The position numbers were made by a program, and so were the translations under genes. From Peribolospora baueri (taxonomy: Eukaryota > Basidiomycota > Peribolosporomycetes > Peribolosporales > Peribolosporaceae), in NCBI GenBank assembly GCA_029717555.1, contig JAMDHS010000115.1:1-57450 (forward strand): a stretch of 57,450 nt of DNA. The letters are read 5' to 3'. This document shows positions 1-12,039 of the stretch, piece by piece. Position 1 is the stretch's first letter; every line of letters begins with the position of its first letter. Under the pieces are notes generated by a model. That model was not told where the DNA came from, did no database searches, and saw nothing but the letters and a program-made list of their open reading frames with translations.

Positions 1-68
1 TTTTTTTTTACAATCGCTCGCTCTCTCATTTCGAGGTGACTGATCGTTATCCGACGTTCATCGCAAAG

Positions 69-370
69 CCGCTGCCCGAGGCCTTGACGTCAAGCCGTAC
101 TCGTTGGGTCTTGACACAGGCTGCGTGTATGGGCGCGAGCTCACCGCTCTTATAATAGAGGGCGGGAAAGGATCAGTCAAGGATGCCGCCGGCTCGGACG
201 GCATCGCCTGGGTAGACGACGATGCCACGGACTACGGCGCAAAGACGACGGGCCCCTTTTCGGACGCATCGGCGGAGGCCGAGGTGGCGAAGACGCATTT
301 CCGACGCAGGAAGGTCGACGTGGCTGGGATGAGGGCCAATTTGGTCAGCGCTCAGTGTCGAGGAGCGTAG
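69..370 (+). CDS. Ppn2/ApaH-like metallophosphatase, last exon only (5' part lies outside the window)
   Basis: Only the 3' terminal exon is visible. From position 69 the reading frame gives AAARGLDVKPYSLGLDTGCV followed by YGRELTALII. This is the C-terminal signature of fungal calcineurin-like phosphoesterases of the ApaH/Ppn2 type, where a metal-binding GHA...RGLD...GLDTGCVYG block closes the active-site fold; Ppn2 is a vacuolar zinc-dependent endopolyphosphatase. The frame is closed upstream by a stop near 41, and a CAAAG acceptor at 64-68 would supply the second half of the GHA motif, so an intron just upstream is likely. The exon ends at a TAG at 368-370 after an acidic, less conserved tail. 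Third codon positions are almost all C or G, which supports coding on this strand. The family call is firm at superfamily level. The choice of Ppn2 over another ApaH-like phosphatase is inference. Confidence 0.72.
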
Positions 371-1065
371 ACTAGATCTAGATCGTAGACGGACTCTCTC
401 GTGGCAGACGACCACACTCTCTTGTCTCGGCTGAATGCATATATGCAGTACGTTCTTCCTCTCATCCCTCTTATCCGGCCCGTCCGCGTGACGGCCTAGT
501 TAGGAGAAGGCAGGTGAGTTCTGTCAGTTGCCTGCAGTGTCTTTTCTTGTCATTCACACGCCCGTCTCCTTTTGTCATGATGTGAAGACGACGGTACCCC
601 CCTCTCTTTTTTTTTCGCCATTGCTTTCTCAGAGACTCACGTATCGCTTTCTATCAACTAATTACACTTTCCCCGTCTCCCATTCGATCCTCTCTCTGTA
701 TAATATATACTATAGCGCCTCGTCATGGTCCGATGTCGAAGCAATCTCGGCTGCCAGAAGGGTTCGTGGCGCGTGTTTTTATTTGTCTATATCAATACAT
801 CTATCTATATATGCGCAGCAAAGGCGTTCTTCCATGTACGGTGTCAAGGTCTTTGAACGCTAGGGCTCTCCATGACTGACGGGGCTGTAGCGGACGACGT
901 GGGGCAGCTCACACGCTCGAGTCTCGATATCAAGGTCCTACAGCATGGTCCCACATGACACGAACTGGAGAGAAGACGTAGAAAGGATACAGGAGGAAAA
1001 CGCGACTTGGGAGAAGACATGAATGCGTCCTTCACTACGCGGAGCAACTGTGGACGGGCTTGGTC
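371..1065. other. Intergenic, 3' ends of converging genes
   Basis: About 700 bases between the stop of the phosphatase (+) and the stop of the next gene (-). No coherent coding frame is seen. Around 600-720 the DNA is AT- and pyrimidine-rich, consistent with 3' UTR and polyadenylation sequence. Nothing else recognised. Confidence 0.5.
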
Positions 1066-3356
1066 TCAGCGCGCGCGACGTGCCTTCTGCAGTTCTATCT
1101 GGAGGAACGACTTGACAGAATCGACCACCTTCTCCGCGAGCGCCCGCCGCACGGTGAGCTCTCCTCCCTCGTCGTTGAGATCGTCTTCCCGACGACGGGG
1201 CCGAGGCGGGGCGCGAGATGACCTGCGTCGTCGCCTGTGGGACGCACCATCCGGAGGTGATCTCAGCGGCCGCAAGGCGCGGTGGTAATCGGCGCTCGCT
1301 TCGGTGCGGACGGCCTTGCTGGCGGAACCGGTGCGCAGAGCCCCCGCTTGGAGTTGTGGCGTCTGCCTGGGACAATTGCTGGGGAGGGTGGAGACAGAGT
1401 TTTGAACATCGTTTAAGAAACGAACGCATGGCTTTCCCGAGGTAACCGGTCTTGCGGCGGATGCCTCCTGGGAGGGCGACAGCGCATCGATGCCGTCGCC
1501 TTCAGGGCCACCTTCGTCTCTGCGCTGTCCATCTCGACTTGGGCTGGTGGTATGAACAGCCTCCACGAAGACCAGGGGTGGCTTGAAGGACGTTTTGGAG
1601 GTTGTCGGGGACGAGCGCCTCGGTCCAGGGGACGTTCGGCTGCCGCCCAGTCCCAACCTGGGACGACCTCGAAATTGACCGATGCCCACGCCAGGAGAGC
1701 TTCCTTCACCTGGCCGCTTTTTGACGTCTTTGGACAAACGCAGGGGTGGCCTGGTCGGCGACTCGAGAGGTATCTTGGCCGAGCCGGAAGTTCCACTGAA
1801 GGCGATGTCGTCCCCATAGAGCTCCAAGCCGGCACCGCGTGAACTGCCTCGGGAGGCGGAGAAGGCTCGCCCTCTGCCGTCTGGAGAAAGAATTTCCTGC
1901 GGTGTCCAGTCCTGGAGGTGCTTGTGCTTCTTGAATGCGTTCACCCAACGCGCAGGAGTGGGAGAGAGAACGGCGAAGGACGTGTCCTCGAAGTTGTGCA
2001 GAAAAGGCGTGGGGTGATTGAGCGGATGTGCCGTCAAGCGCATCGACGAATTGCGCCTGACTCTGCCAATGCGATGGCGTTGTTTGGCAGCGTTAGGGTC
2101 GTCGCAGTCGTCGTCCTCGCCGAGTTCGTCAGTGCGGACAAGCTTGAGATGGCGTTTCGTAGACGGCCTTGATGCCAGATTAGACTTCGAAGTAGCACAC
2201 GGTTTATGACCACTAGCTGAGGAAACGAGGTAATTCAAAGAAAAGACGTCGTTCAATGTCGCTCGCGCGCATATATGCGCACTCTCGAACGAGTGCAAGC
2301 ATTCTCACTGCAGCGATCCTCATCGCTTCCTTCCACGTCCGAGTCCAAGGCGATCCTGACTCTCTTCACCGATTTGGATGTCGCTCCGGCAGCCCGCGCC
2401 CTCTTGCGCCTCTTGCCATAGGTAACCTTGGCGGGCCTCTGCGTGAAGTGGCGAAGGAAGTCGTCCACCGTCTGGAAGGGGTCGATGGTCGGCGCGCTCA
2501 ACTGCTCGAAGCTCGAACTGGTGGCGAACGGCGAGAGAGAAGAGCCGGCATGGACCAGTGTGCTGTTATCGTGGGCCCTCGCACCTGCCCCGGTGACAGG
2601 CCTATGGGAAGTGGAAGAAAGGGAGATTACGCTAGGAGGCGATATGGACGATAATGTGAGCGGGCCACCGACGGTCTGGGCTTGAACGACCTGCAATGAC
2701 AAGGGAGCGAGACTGCCGAGCTCCTGATTTGACGCCGACGAACGAAAAGGTCGGCCTGAGGAAGAGATCGCGGAAGATGTCTTGTCGGTGTAAGAGGTTG
2801 GGGCCGGAGAGTCTCCTGCCCGTCGGCCGTACAATCGAAGGCGGCGCCTCGAGGAGATGCGATCGCCGTACTGGGGCGGAAAACAAAGTGAGAAGGAAAG
2901 CTCGCAGCAGTTCCAGCAAGTGCTCGAGAGAGTGTGGGTGGGCGCCAGACGAAGGGCTGGTGCATAAGAGGTGCGTCTGTGCGAAGCAGCGTCTGACCCA
3001 CAGTATGCACTGTATCGCCCGTCATTCGTGCCAGCGTCGTGAACGCCGTCGGTGGGTGATGCGATGCTGTCGGAGGGAGCGGGAGAATGGGAGGGAGGAG
3101 TCGGGGCAGGAGAAAAAGAGACGAGGAGACAGCCTGAAGGGCTTGATGAGTGGAGGTTGGGAAGAAGGCCTGCCCATGCGAGCCAGGCCGTATGCGGGGT
3201 GCATCGAGGAGATGACAACTGAAGACGCCTCGACACCAACGGCCACAGCCAACTATAGCGGGCAGACCAGGTCTTCCACGGCGCAAAGGGACACCTGCCT
3301 GCTCTCATTGTATATACTCCAACGTTGTTCTGAAAAGAGAACCACAGTCTCTCCAT
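1066..3356 (-). CDS. Uncharacterised basic/Ser-rich protein, probably nuclear
   Basis: Two exons can be followed. The downstream exon (1066-2216) encodes about 383 residues and joins through a 92-nt intron (2217-2308, GTGAGA donor, CTCAG acceptor) to an upstream exon reaching at least to about 2740. The join restores the phase and reads ...EDRC-TSGHKPCATSKS... . Visible segments are PTIDPFQTVDDFLRHF followed by RPAKVTYGKRRKR, an acidic patch (DSDVEGSDED), a moderately conserved-looking block AHPLNHPTPFLHNFEDTSFA with WVNAFKKHKHLQDW, and a basic C-terminus ending in KARRAR. The TYGKRRKR-type basic motif and acidic Ser patches resemble chromatin proteins such as cohesin regulators, but no family can be named with confidence. 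The 5' end is uncertain: the frame stays open to about 3650, the in-frame ATG used here lies at 3356, and a start nearer 3200 with a further intron is possible. It is divergent from the helicase gene. Confidence 0.5.
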
Positions 3357-3744
3357 GGTGCACTGCGACGAAGAGCCAGCTGACCGGTACCCACCGCCGT
3401 GTTTCCTGTACCTGACTGGACCTTTTCCGGAGCATCGACGGGGGCAGAGTCGGCCGAGCAAAGATGGAATGTATGCAGAGGATGGCAAAGGATCGCAGAT
3501 GTGTCCCTCCTCGCGCCCGAGAGGAATGGGGGGCGACTCGGACTCAAATCGGACGCGATCGATCGGGAGGCGCGTCGCGTAGATTGCCACAGGCGAACGA
3601 CGATTCACTCGGACTCGCACTCGCAGTCGCACTCGCGAAGAGACCGTGACCACCATCTACGGAAGGCAGCGACGCAGCCAACTTTCGTTTGAGACGCCCC
3701 GTGAGACCGTAAGGCGGGTCAGATTAAACGGGACCCCGTTCACC

Positions 3745-6700
3745 ATGCCCCCGTCTTCCGAGCCTGACGCCTCGGACGGCCCCATGGCGGACTACCTCGT
3801 GTCCCTCAATGCCGCCCAGCGCATCGCCGCCACCCACTCGCCCTCCCGCGGCTGCCTCCAGATCCTAGCCGGCCCCGGATCGGGCAAAACGAGGGTGCTC
3901 ACATGTAGGGTTGCTTGGCTTGTCAAGGCCTGTGGCATCCGTCCGGAGGATTTGGTCGTGGTCACCTTCACCAACAAGTGAGTTCCTCGCCGGCGAGAGC
4001 TGGATTGAAAGCGACACAGTCATAGACGATGGAACGGAGGGTGTCAATAAGAGCCACAGCGACTTCGGCCCATGCACAACCGACAGGCATTGTTTCGCAC
4101 CAATATTGACCGGCAATTTAACGAACGTCTGTTCTCGAATCGTCTGCAGAGCTGCGAATGAGATGAAGGATCGCCTCAGAAAGCTTCTGGGCAAGAACCA
4201 CGAGCGCATCATTCTTGGTGAGCAAAGTCGGAAATGGCGGCCGCACACGTGTGTGCTTAATGTTCTCATTCGCCGTCTCTTTTCATGCCCCTCACGTCCA
4301 GGTACATTCCACGCCACCTGCGCTCGCTATCTTCGAAAATACGGTCAGCTCATCGATCTGCCCAACAACTTCAGCATTTGCGATGCCACTGATACGTCCG
4401 TCTACCTACCGCTCTTATCGTGAACTCCCATCAGTTTTGCTTACGTTCTCTTTCTCTTGTACTTCCAGGAAATCGATGATGAAAAATCTGCTCAAGCAAC
4501 ACGCCAATTATCTCAAGGAACGCAATCTCAGCCTCAAAGCGGAAGCTGTCTTGTCAGACATCTCGAAAGCCAAGGCGAAACAAGTTAGTCCCGAGGCCTT
4601 CGTGCGTGAGGTGGAGCAGAAGGAGGCGCACAAAGGCTACGGATGGAAGGACGACGTTGGGAGGGCGATTGCGATGCTGTACGAGAACTATCAGGCGAGT
4701 CACAGTATACGGACGCATGCACGGCTCTCTGCTGCTCGTTTTAGCCTAACAATAGGAATCTTACCCATCTTTCTTTATGTGTGCCACCAGGCTGAGCTCA
4801 AGGACAATAACTCGCTAGATTTTGATGACCTCCTTTTATATGGCGTCAGACTACTCCGTCGGGCACCTCAGCTCGTCAGCAACGTGCAACACGGTAAGCC
4901 TCGTTTGTGGTCGTACAGCCATATCGGACATTAAGAGACGAGACGCTCACCGGTTTGCTTATCGACATCCGGTCTGTAGTCCTCGTCGACGAGTTCCAGG
5001 TGCATTCATCTCGTCTTCGACGCTCTACTTTCTCAGCCATTCGTAACTTAACTGCTCATTTCACGTTCTCAGGATACCAACCTCGTGCAATTCGACCTCA
5101 TGCAGCTTTTTGCGCAAGCAAACAATTACATCACCATTGTGGGTGATCCGGACCAATCAGTGAGTCGGTACCGTCATCTTGCGACCGTGGAGAGCTGGAG
5201 GCATTTGACAGGTCTCCTCAACCTTGTCACTTTAGATATATGGCTGGCGCGCTGCAGAGGTCGAGAACCTGGCAAGAATGAAGAAAGGTGGGCGCCGCTC
5301 GTCTCGTAGGACCTTCGCTGGTGCACCCCCCATCTGATCTCGTAAACACAAATTGCAGCTTACAAGAACACGAAGGAAGTTCACTTGGAGCAAAACTATC
5401 GATCCACCGGCCAGATATTGAAAGCGGCCCTGGCCGTCGTCTCCCAAGGTCAGTGACAAATTCATTTTACTCACCTTCCGTTTTCGTTTTGAGAGAACTA
5501 CCTCTTGACGACGCCTCATGCGCCATTCTTCCTGTCACCAGACGACACCCGCATCGACAAATCGCTATACACGTCCCATCCTTCCGGTTCTCCTGTCTTC
5601 TTCCGCGGCTTCCCCTCCCCGCAGACCGAGGCATCCTTCGTCGCAACGGAGGTCAAGCGGCTGGTAGCGCACACCGGTGGCATGTTGGGATATAACGATT
5701 TCGCCATTCTCTTGAGATTCAATGCCCTGTCTCGGGCGGTGGAAAGCGCGCTGCAGATGGAGGGCATCGGAAGCAGGATGATGGGCGGTCACAAGTTCTT
5801 TGAACGGATGGAGTAAGTCGCCGTCCCCGTGCGCATGGGGTCTGGTCGCTCGGTTGGCCGTTTCTAAACTGTCTCTGAGCACTTCGTCTCCCCTACCGCC
5901 GTCCAGAGTGAAGGATATCCTAGCATATCTTTGCCTCGCTGACAGTGAGCACGACCTTGTCCTTGATTTCGTGTCAATCCGTTTGAGACGCTTACGCGCG
6001 AACTCGACCTTTCCAGACCCAGGTTTCACCCCTGCCTTCCTCCGAGTAGTCAATGTGCCAAAGCGACAAATCGGTGAAAAGTCGGTCAGCGAGCTCATTG
6101 CTAAAGCGCAGGAGATGGACGTACCGCCCATGGTCTTGGCCGAGCGCATTTCGGAGGGCAGGATGGGCTTGCACGGCGCCAAGCCGGCGCTAAGGAATAA
6201 TTTGAAGCAGTTCGTCGATGCGGTGGTGAAGGTTCGCGAGGAGGCGAAGAAGGTGGGCGGAACGGGCCTGTAGTCCTCCGCTTCCGCTCGACGTTCCACT
6301 CAACTTCGTCTGTCGCATTCGTCGCAGGGCCGCCCTGTCTCCGAGCTCATCGAGATGCTCGTCAGCCTCATCAAGTACGAAGAGTACCTGCGCAAGGAGC
6401 CGGATTTTGACTCTCGCTGGGAGAACGTCAAGGAGCTGATATCCTACTCAAGGCTGGTCAGCGCGGGGTCGGAAGGCCAGGTCGAGTTGCCGGACGTCGA
6501 GGAGCCGCTGTCCGCGTTCGCGAGCGGTATACTCGATGGACCGGTGAAGGTCGATCAGAGCGATGGGTTCGTTCGAGCCTCTCCAGGAGTTAATCGCGGT
6601 GCCTTTGGTGACATCAAAAAGGAGGATGATGGCGAGGGTAGGAAGGTCACATCTCAGGGCGGCACCATCGCTGAGGACTTCGTGGAAGGCCCCGAGGACC

Positions 6701-8567
6701 AGAACGGAGACGCAAAAGAAGACAGCGCAAGTTCATCCGCCCAAGCTCTTGCCGGGTGCGTGTTCTATAGCTGCCCCGGCCTTGGCAGCGCGAAGTCTGT
6801 TACGAGAACGGATGGGCCGACGTTTCCATGCATTTCTTCCCATCATCGAAAGGACACCGTTGCGAATCTTTCTACAGGCCTCGATGTTGTCGACGGACGC
6901 CGAAGCGAATGATGAAGCTGGCAAGGGAGACCAGGTGAGATACGGCCCTCTAAGTCTGCGCGCCCCCGGCCACGTTGTCGGGAGGGGAAAGGGGGGCCGA
7001 GGCGGGAGAGAGAAGCTCAGTCTCTGATCTTGTTTCCGTTGCAACTGCTCGCATTTATCTGGACCATCTCGCTCACTCATGCGAACCCTCTGTTGCGTAC
7101 CTCCCTTTCGACAGCAAAAGGTGACCATCTCAACGTGCCACGCCGCAAAAGGGCTCGAGTGGCCAGTGGTCTTCGTCATCGGAGGTACATCCTCTCCCAT
7201 TCTGCCTTCTTGCGTCGGAAGTTCCGCTCAACTTCCGTGTCGCTCTTCGCTTTCGATTGCGCAGTGGAGGACGAGATTTTCCCTTTCTACAAATGCACAG
7301 CGCCGCATGAGATAAGAGAGGAGAGGTACGCAAGACGCACCGCGTCCGGACCCTCGTCAATCCGGCACATTACAAAGCTGACGTGGACTCGACGGGCCCG
7401 TTGCAGACGCTTGCTCTACGTTGCCATGACCAGAGCGGCCACCTTTTTAAACCTTACATACTGCGCAACCCGCCTGGTTGGCGGTGAGTTCTCCTCTCTG
7501 CCTCTCGAGATCTAGTGACATGTCTGATGGCTGGATCACTCCTCAGGTGAGGAACGCAACCGCACGAGCTCTCGTTTCATCAGCGGCCTTAACGGAACCA
7601 GGAACAAGCCACTGGGTGTCATTCGGGAGCGGCCAGAACTGTCTTCGGGGCTGCGCTCTGACGTCGCACAAATTCTCGGGCGTCAGAAACCTAAGGAAGC
7701 GGTCACTGAGCAAGTCATCGCCGAGTTGTGGGTAACCAAGGCGCTTGCAAAGGCAAGGGGGCGGGGTAAGAAACTTACAGTTTCGATATCCTTCATTCTG
7801 GCTTTTCGTTTTCGACGAGCAGTGCAAGGTCGAAGACGGGTGTGGATGTCGCTAGTGGGTTCCAGTACTCGCTTGGTCAGTCTTCAGCATCATGGCGAGG
7901 TGGTCTATCCGGCCCGTACGGCCAGTACGGGCAATCCCGCTCGTACTCTTCCTCCGGTCCGGTCTGCACATCGCATCAGTCGTCCGTCAACCTATTCGCG
8001 GCCTCCGCTTTGCCGAGCATAGCAGGAGAGGGTGCAGGGATTAGCGCGACAGACTTGCCTGGCTTCACGGCTGCACGCCATGCGCATCTCAACGGGACTT
8101 TGACCACTCGCGCTCGCTCTAATCCCGCATCGAGTGGAGGCGCGAGGATCGCTGGCTTCCACTCCGCTCTGAATGATACGAGAAGCCTTCCACCACCGCC
8201 TTCGTCGGTCGTCTCTCGGGCGCCCGTGCTGCCGGTTAAGGCGGCGCCGAGCTTCACTGACGAGTATCGCTTGAGCGCCAGCCTATCTTCAGGTGGAAGT
8301 TCGACGGCGCAGCCCGCCCCAAGGTCCGCGTTCGACTTCGGGCGCCCTTCTGACGACACGTCCGTGGCCGTGCTCAAAAGCTTTCTCCCCGCCGAGCCGA
8401 CGGCAACGGAAAGTGTCTCCGGTACTGCTGCTGCGTCGGACCCGGCCAAGAGCTTCAGTGCAAGAGACATCAGCTCTGGGAGTGCGAGGCGGCGCTTGGG
8501 AATGGGCAGGGCACGACCCAAGGCAGGAGACGCTGAGGGCGGTCGGAAGAAGGCCCGTCCCAGGTAG
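3745..8567 (+). CDS. SRS2: UvrD/Rep-family ATP-dependent 3'-5' DNA helicase, SRS2-like
   Basis: Multi-exon gene of a superfamily 1A helicase. The motifs appear in order: Q-motif region LNAAQRIAA, Walker A GPGSGKT, Ia TFTNK-AANEMKDR across the first intron (3978-4149), Walker B VDEFQDTN, motif III VGDPDQS-IYGWRAAEVENL split by an intron, EQNYRSTGQIL, motif V TISTCHAAKGLEWP, and motif VI LLYVAMTRA near 7410-7435. More than ten exons are needed; the first are 3745-3977, 4150-4217 and 4302-about 4395. The C-terminal exon (about 7830-8567) adds about 240 Ser/Pro-rich residues ending in a basic KKARPR tail, a likely nuclear signal. Srs2 removes Rad51 filaments and unwinds recombination intermediates. 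The Ser-rich basic tail and nuclear signal favour Srs2 over the mitochondrial relative Hmi1. An upstream GTG-initiated extension of the frame was rejected; the ATG at 3745 has a good context (ACC ATG C). Confidence 0.85.
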
Positions 8568-9092
8568 GCGTTCCAACCCATCGCACTTGTTCCTGTGTCT
8601 CCTCCGTTTTCTGGCTGGCGCCATGTCGCTGGCGTCGATCGCGATTCGCTCTCTTTTCGAGCGTGTCCTTTAGCACCACATGTATCACCACCAGATAAGA
8701 GTCGATACCCTGTCTAATGAATGGACTTTACCAGCAGGTCAGACCGCCTTTCGACCTCAACCGCCGTCGGTCGCACACATATGTCCGTCCAATAAATACC
8801 GAGTGACCGGTTGCCACCCGCGGCTGCTTCGGGCGAACGTTGTTCACGTTTGAACCTCATCGTCTCTCGTCTCCGCTCCAAGCCAGAATCCGCCGTTGCG
8901 GGGTCGGCCCTTCGGCGTTTGGCGGCTCTACCGGACCGAAGGTTGCTCGTGTGGCATGTCGCGCTGGCCAGCTGAGAAGAACGGCCAGTTTACTTCCACG
9001 TCAGCGATCTTCTTCCTCAAACACGGCCATCACCTCTCCCTCGCGCCCTTCTACCACCTCTCCCCTCTCCTTCCCGCGTTCTCACGCCGACC
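8568..9092. promoter_or_regulatory. Intergenic, promoter region of the TRAP-alpha gene
   Basis: About 525 bases between two genes on the same strand, holding the 3' UTR of the helicase and the promoter and 5' UTR of the next gene. The last 90 bases are pyrimidine-rich (repeated CCTCTCC and TTCCC). This is typical of fungal leaders in this window. No TATA box or specific operator can be supported. Confidence 0.4.
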
Positions 9093-10389
9093 ATGCACCT
9101 CCGCGCCTTTCTCATCGCCCTCCTCGGCGTCGGAGCGGCTGCTGCGTCGGCCAGCGCGGCGGCGACCGAGGATAAGCCAGCTCTTGAGGTCGAGGGATCG
9201 TTTGGAAACGATAACCCGTTCGGATGTGAGTGAGCGTCGTGGACTCGTCTCTTCCGTGTTCTGTCGCCCATTTGATTTCACGCCTTGCGTCCCCACTCCA
9301 TTTGGTACGCTCACCTGCTCAAACTCCGCGCGACCTCTCGCCGCCTCTTCTCGGCTTTCCTTCGCCCTTCCCAGTGGTCGTCAACGGCGCCTCCAACAAG
9401 ATCCACCTGGCGTTCCAGAACAACTCGCCTCAGAACCTCACCATCGCGTCCGTGCACGCGTCATTCACCGAGCCAGGTCACGGGCAGGAGAGTGCTGATG
9501 AGCTGGCCGCGAGGAGGATCATTCGAAACGTGAGTAATGCGTTGCGCATGGTGTCCATATGTTGTATGTTTGAGGGCGCTTGGAGCGAGATGTCGAAGCA
9601 CGCTGCTATTGGCGTCACGTCCAGCCTCAAACGCTGACCTTGCTTGGCATTCCATCCTCTCGCAGACCACGACGGTCCGATACAATTTCCCTGTTCCCAC
9701 CAAGCTCCCCGAGCCGGTCCGCATCCCCTATGCCTTCCACTCCGAGTTCAAGCCCCAGGAACTCGGACTGAACGTTTGGGTCTCCTACAGGGATCAGGTA
9801 AGTTCGCGCTCTTCCTCTCAGCTGTTCGAATTGATATGGACTGGGAAGGGGCTCACTGTCAAGTTTCCCTCATTCGTACGTTGTACATCGAATGACCGCA
9901 CAGGACAAGAAGCAATACTCTACGCTCGGCTACAGCGGCGTAGTCACCGTCGTCGAGCCTGAAGCTAGCTTCTTCGACCTGCAGCTGTGAGCATAAAATG
10001 AGGCTCCTCACACTTATTCGCCTAGCTTTGATTTGGCACGTCTGACACGTCGGCCTCTTCGTTGCAGAATCTTCCTCTACGCACTCCTCCTGTCTTTCCT
10101 TGGCGCGGGCTCCTACTTCACCTACAACTCCTACTTCCGCCCTTCCAAGCGGGCGGGCAAGCGCTCCGGTGCGACCTCCACCGCTTCCAAGCCCGTCCCG
10201 AGCAGGACGACGAGCGACGCGTCGGGCCTTCCCGCGGGCGTAAAGTACGAAGAGGAGTGGATTCCCGAGCACCACCTCAGGCAGCGCACCGGTCCGAAGT
10301 CTTCTGGCAGAAGGACTAAGAGCCCCGCTTCGAGCGGCCTTAGCTCCGGAGAGGAGGGCTCGGCGGGCAAGCGCAAGGGCCGGAAGTGA
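9093..10389 (+). CDS. Translocon-associated protein subunit alpha (TRAP-alpha / Irc22 family)
   Basis: Five exons (9093-9225, 9375-9529, 9666-9797, 9904-9986, 10068-10389) join in phase to give 274 residues. Order of parts: an N-terminal signal peptide (MHLRAFLIALLGVGAAAASA), a luminal domain with NKIHLAFQNNSPQNLTIASV and YAFHSEFKPQELGLNVWVSY, one membrane span (IFLYALLLSFLGAGSYFTYN), and a cytosolic tail rich in Lys/Arg/Ser ending in KRKGRK. The luminal block with the FHxEFKP-like motif and C-terminal single span match TRAP-alpha (SSR1), whose fungal members are called Irc22. The protein sits in the ER membrane next to the Sec61 channel and helps translocation or N-glycosylation of client proteins. 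The NLT sequence is a possible N-glycosylation site. Introns are 82-149 nt with GTGAGT/GTAAGT donors. I am confident in the family and less so in the exact role in this organism. Confidence 0.88.
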
Positions 10390-12039
10390 GAGAATATGAC
10401 GTGGCAGACATTTCCTTATGGTGGCGGTGAAAGGGTGGGAGCAGGGGAGAAGCAGGCGAGCGTCTCCACTCGCATCCTGCGCTTTCATTCCCTTCATTCC
10501 GCGAGTCCAAGTACAAGGCTGTACATGTACATGTTACCTCCACATAGGCTCCTGGGCAAGCCCTCCTCTAAGGCGGACCCAAAGACCGTTTGTCCTGGAC
10601 CCGGCGACCTCTTGGATCTTCTTGAGGCGTTCGTAAGAAGGGCGCGGGCAAGCAAGCGGTCGAAAGGCGGAGTTTTAGTCATGGACGATGACGGATGGCG
10701 GAAGGCGAGCACATGTCGTCCTCGTACGAGATAGAAAGGAGGGGGTGTGATCGTCATGGAGGCGCAGAAACGGAGTGAAAACGAGGAGAGATCGGGGCGC
10801 TCATCGTGGGATTAGCTGGAATGTCACATTGAGAGAGACGCCGCGTCGGTGAAGGTCTCGTTATGAAGGTCGGGGATGTGCATAACCATCCTCGTGTGCG
10901 ACGCGATTCATAGCCCGACCAATACCGCCGCCATGTGCCGCGACCATGACTTGCCAGGTGGCCCGTGCGCAGGGCGGTCGCGTGGCGAGCGGCGCGGGTC
11001 GTCTGGACGACGGTGGAGACACGCCGGCGCGTTCGCTTCTAGGTCTTCTCTTCAGCCTTTGCCCTCCATCTTGCTCGTCCCGGATCCACTCAGCGGCACT
11101 TCGCATAGCAAGCACACTTCAGGAGCGCCTGCTCGATGACGTCAAATGCGTAAACACTTCCCACAATCGTCGGTCGCTCGTGTGCGTCGAGCAACCGCCG
11201 CTCCTCCCGACCGACGACATGTGGCTGAATGACTGAGTTGCTGATGATCGCCATCCTTTCTTCTCCCTTCCCCGACCAGGGACAATTGACCCAGTTCAAT
11301 CCCCTTCCTCCTATTCTCCGAGCGAGCGTACACGGCCTGCAGAGCCCTTCAGCCTGCCGAGACCGTCCGTCAGCCGTGCCGGCTGATCATCTCGGCAGGA
11401 AACGAGAACCAACCGGAGCTCATGCTGTCACCCAAGTCCTGCTGCTGACGATAAAAGTCCTCCCTCGACAGCCCTTACGTTTCCTCCCCTTCTGTCCCAG
11501 CCAAGCGCTGCCTTGCCTTCGACTTCGACGCCCCCAAGGCCCCACCATCCTTCTTGTCCCTTTTTCCTTCCCCATCCCTCTCAGCTCTGGCAGCACCTTT
11601 CGCTCCTTTTCTCACCCTCGTCAACGTTCGCGTGAGTTTGCGCGTCTGAGCGCTCCGACTCCTGCCAACTCGGATGCTTGTTCCTTGTTTGACTGATCCT
11701 CCCACGGGCCCCTGGTCATCTTTGCCACCGCCGCGTACACTTACGTCGACAGCGTCATAACTAGGCCCCTCTCCCCCTCCTCCCCCTCCTCCTCCTCCTC
11801 CTCCCCCTCCTCCTCCTCCTTCCCTCCCTTGAACGCCGGCCGCTCATCTTTTTTTCGCCCTCTCTTCGTCTCGGCTCTCCCTCTCCTCCGCCCTCCACCT
11901 TCACTTTGCGAAGCAAGCTCCGGTAGCTTAACGCCTTCCTTTCTCTTGACGATCAAACCGAGCCCGGCCCATCCGAGCTTTGTCACCTCCACGCTTGCTT
12001 AGCGTCTCTTAAATAAGTCAAACTCGAATCCGCACGAAG
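10390..12039. other. 1.65-kb intergenic stretch with a CT-rich promoter end
   Basis: No reading frame here resembles a known protein or shows the codon bias of neighbouring exons. The last 500 bases (about 11470-11990) are strongly pyrimidine-rich, including a CTCCCCCTCCTCC tract at 11768-11830. This is probably promoter and 5' UTR of the following secreted-protein gene. An unrecognised non-coding RNA cannot be excluded. Confidence 0.4.
11768..11830. repeat. Polypyrimidine CTC/CCT tract
   Basis: About 60 bases of almost pure C and T with CTC and CCCCTCC units on the + strand, roughly 210-270 bases upstream of the next start codon. CT-rich blocks are common upstream of strongly expressed fungal genes. 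It could also form an H-DNA-like triplex; that is speculation. Confidence 0.7.

Noticed and set aside
3646-3744. N-terminal extension of the helicase from an upstream GTG
   Set aside because: Not an ATG, and the ATG at 3745 has a good context and leads straight into the helicase domain.
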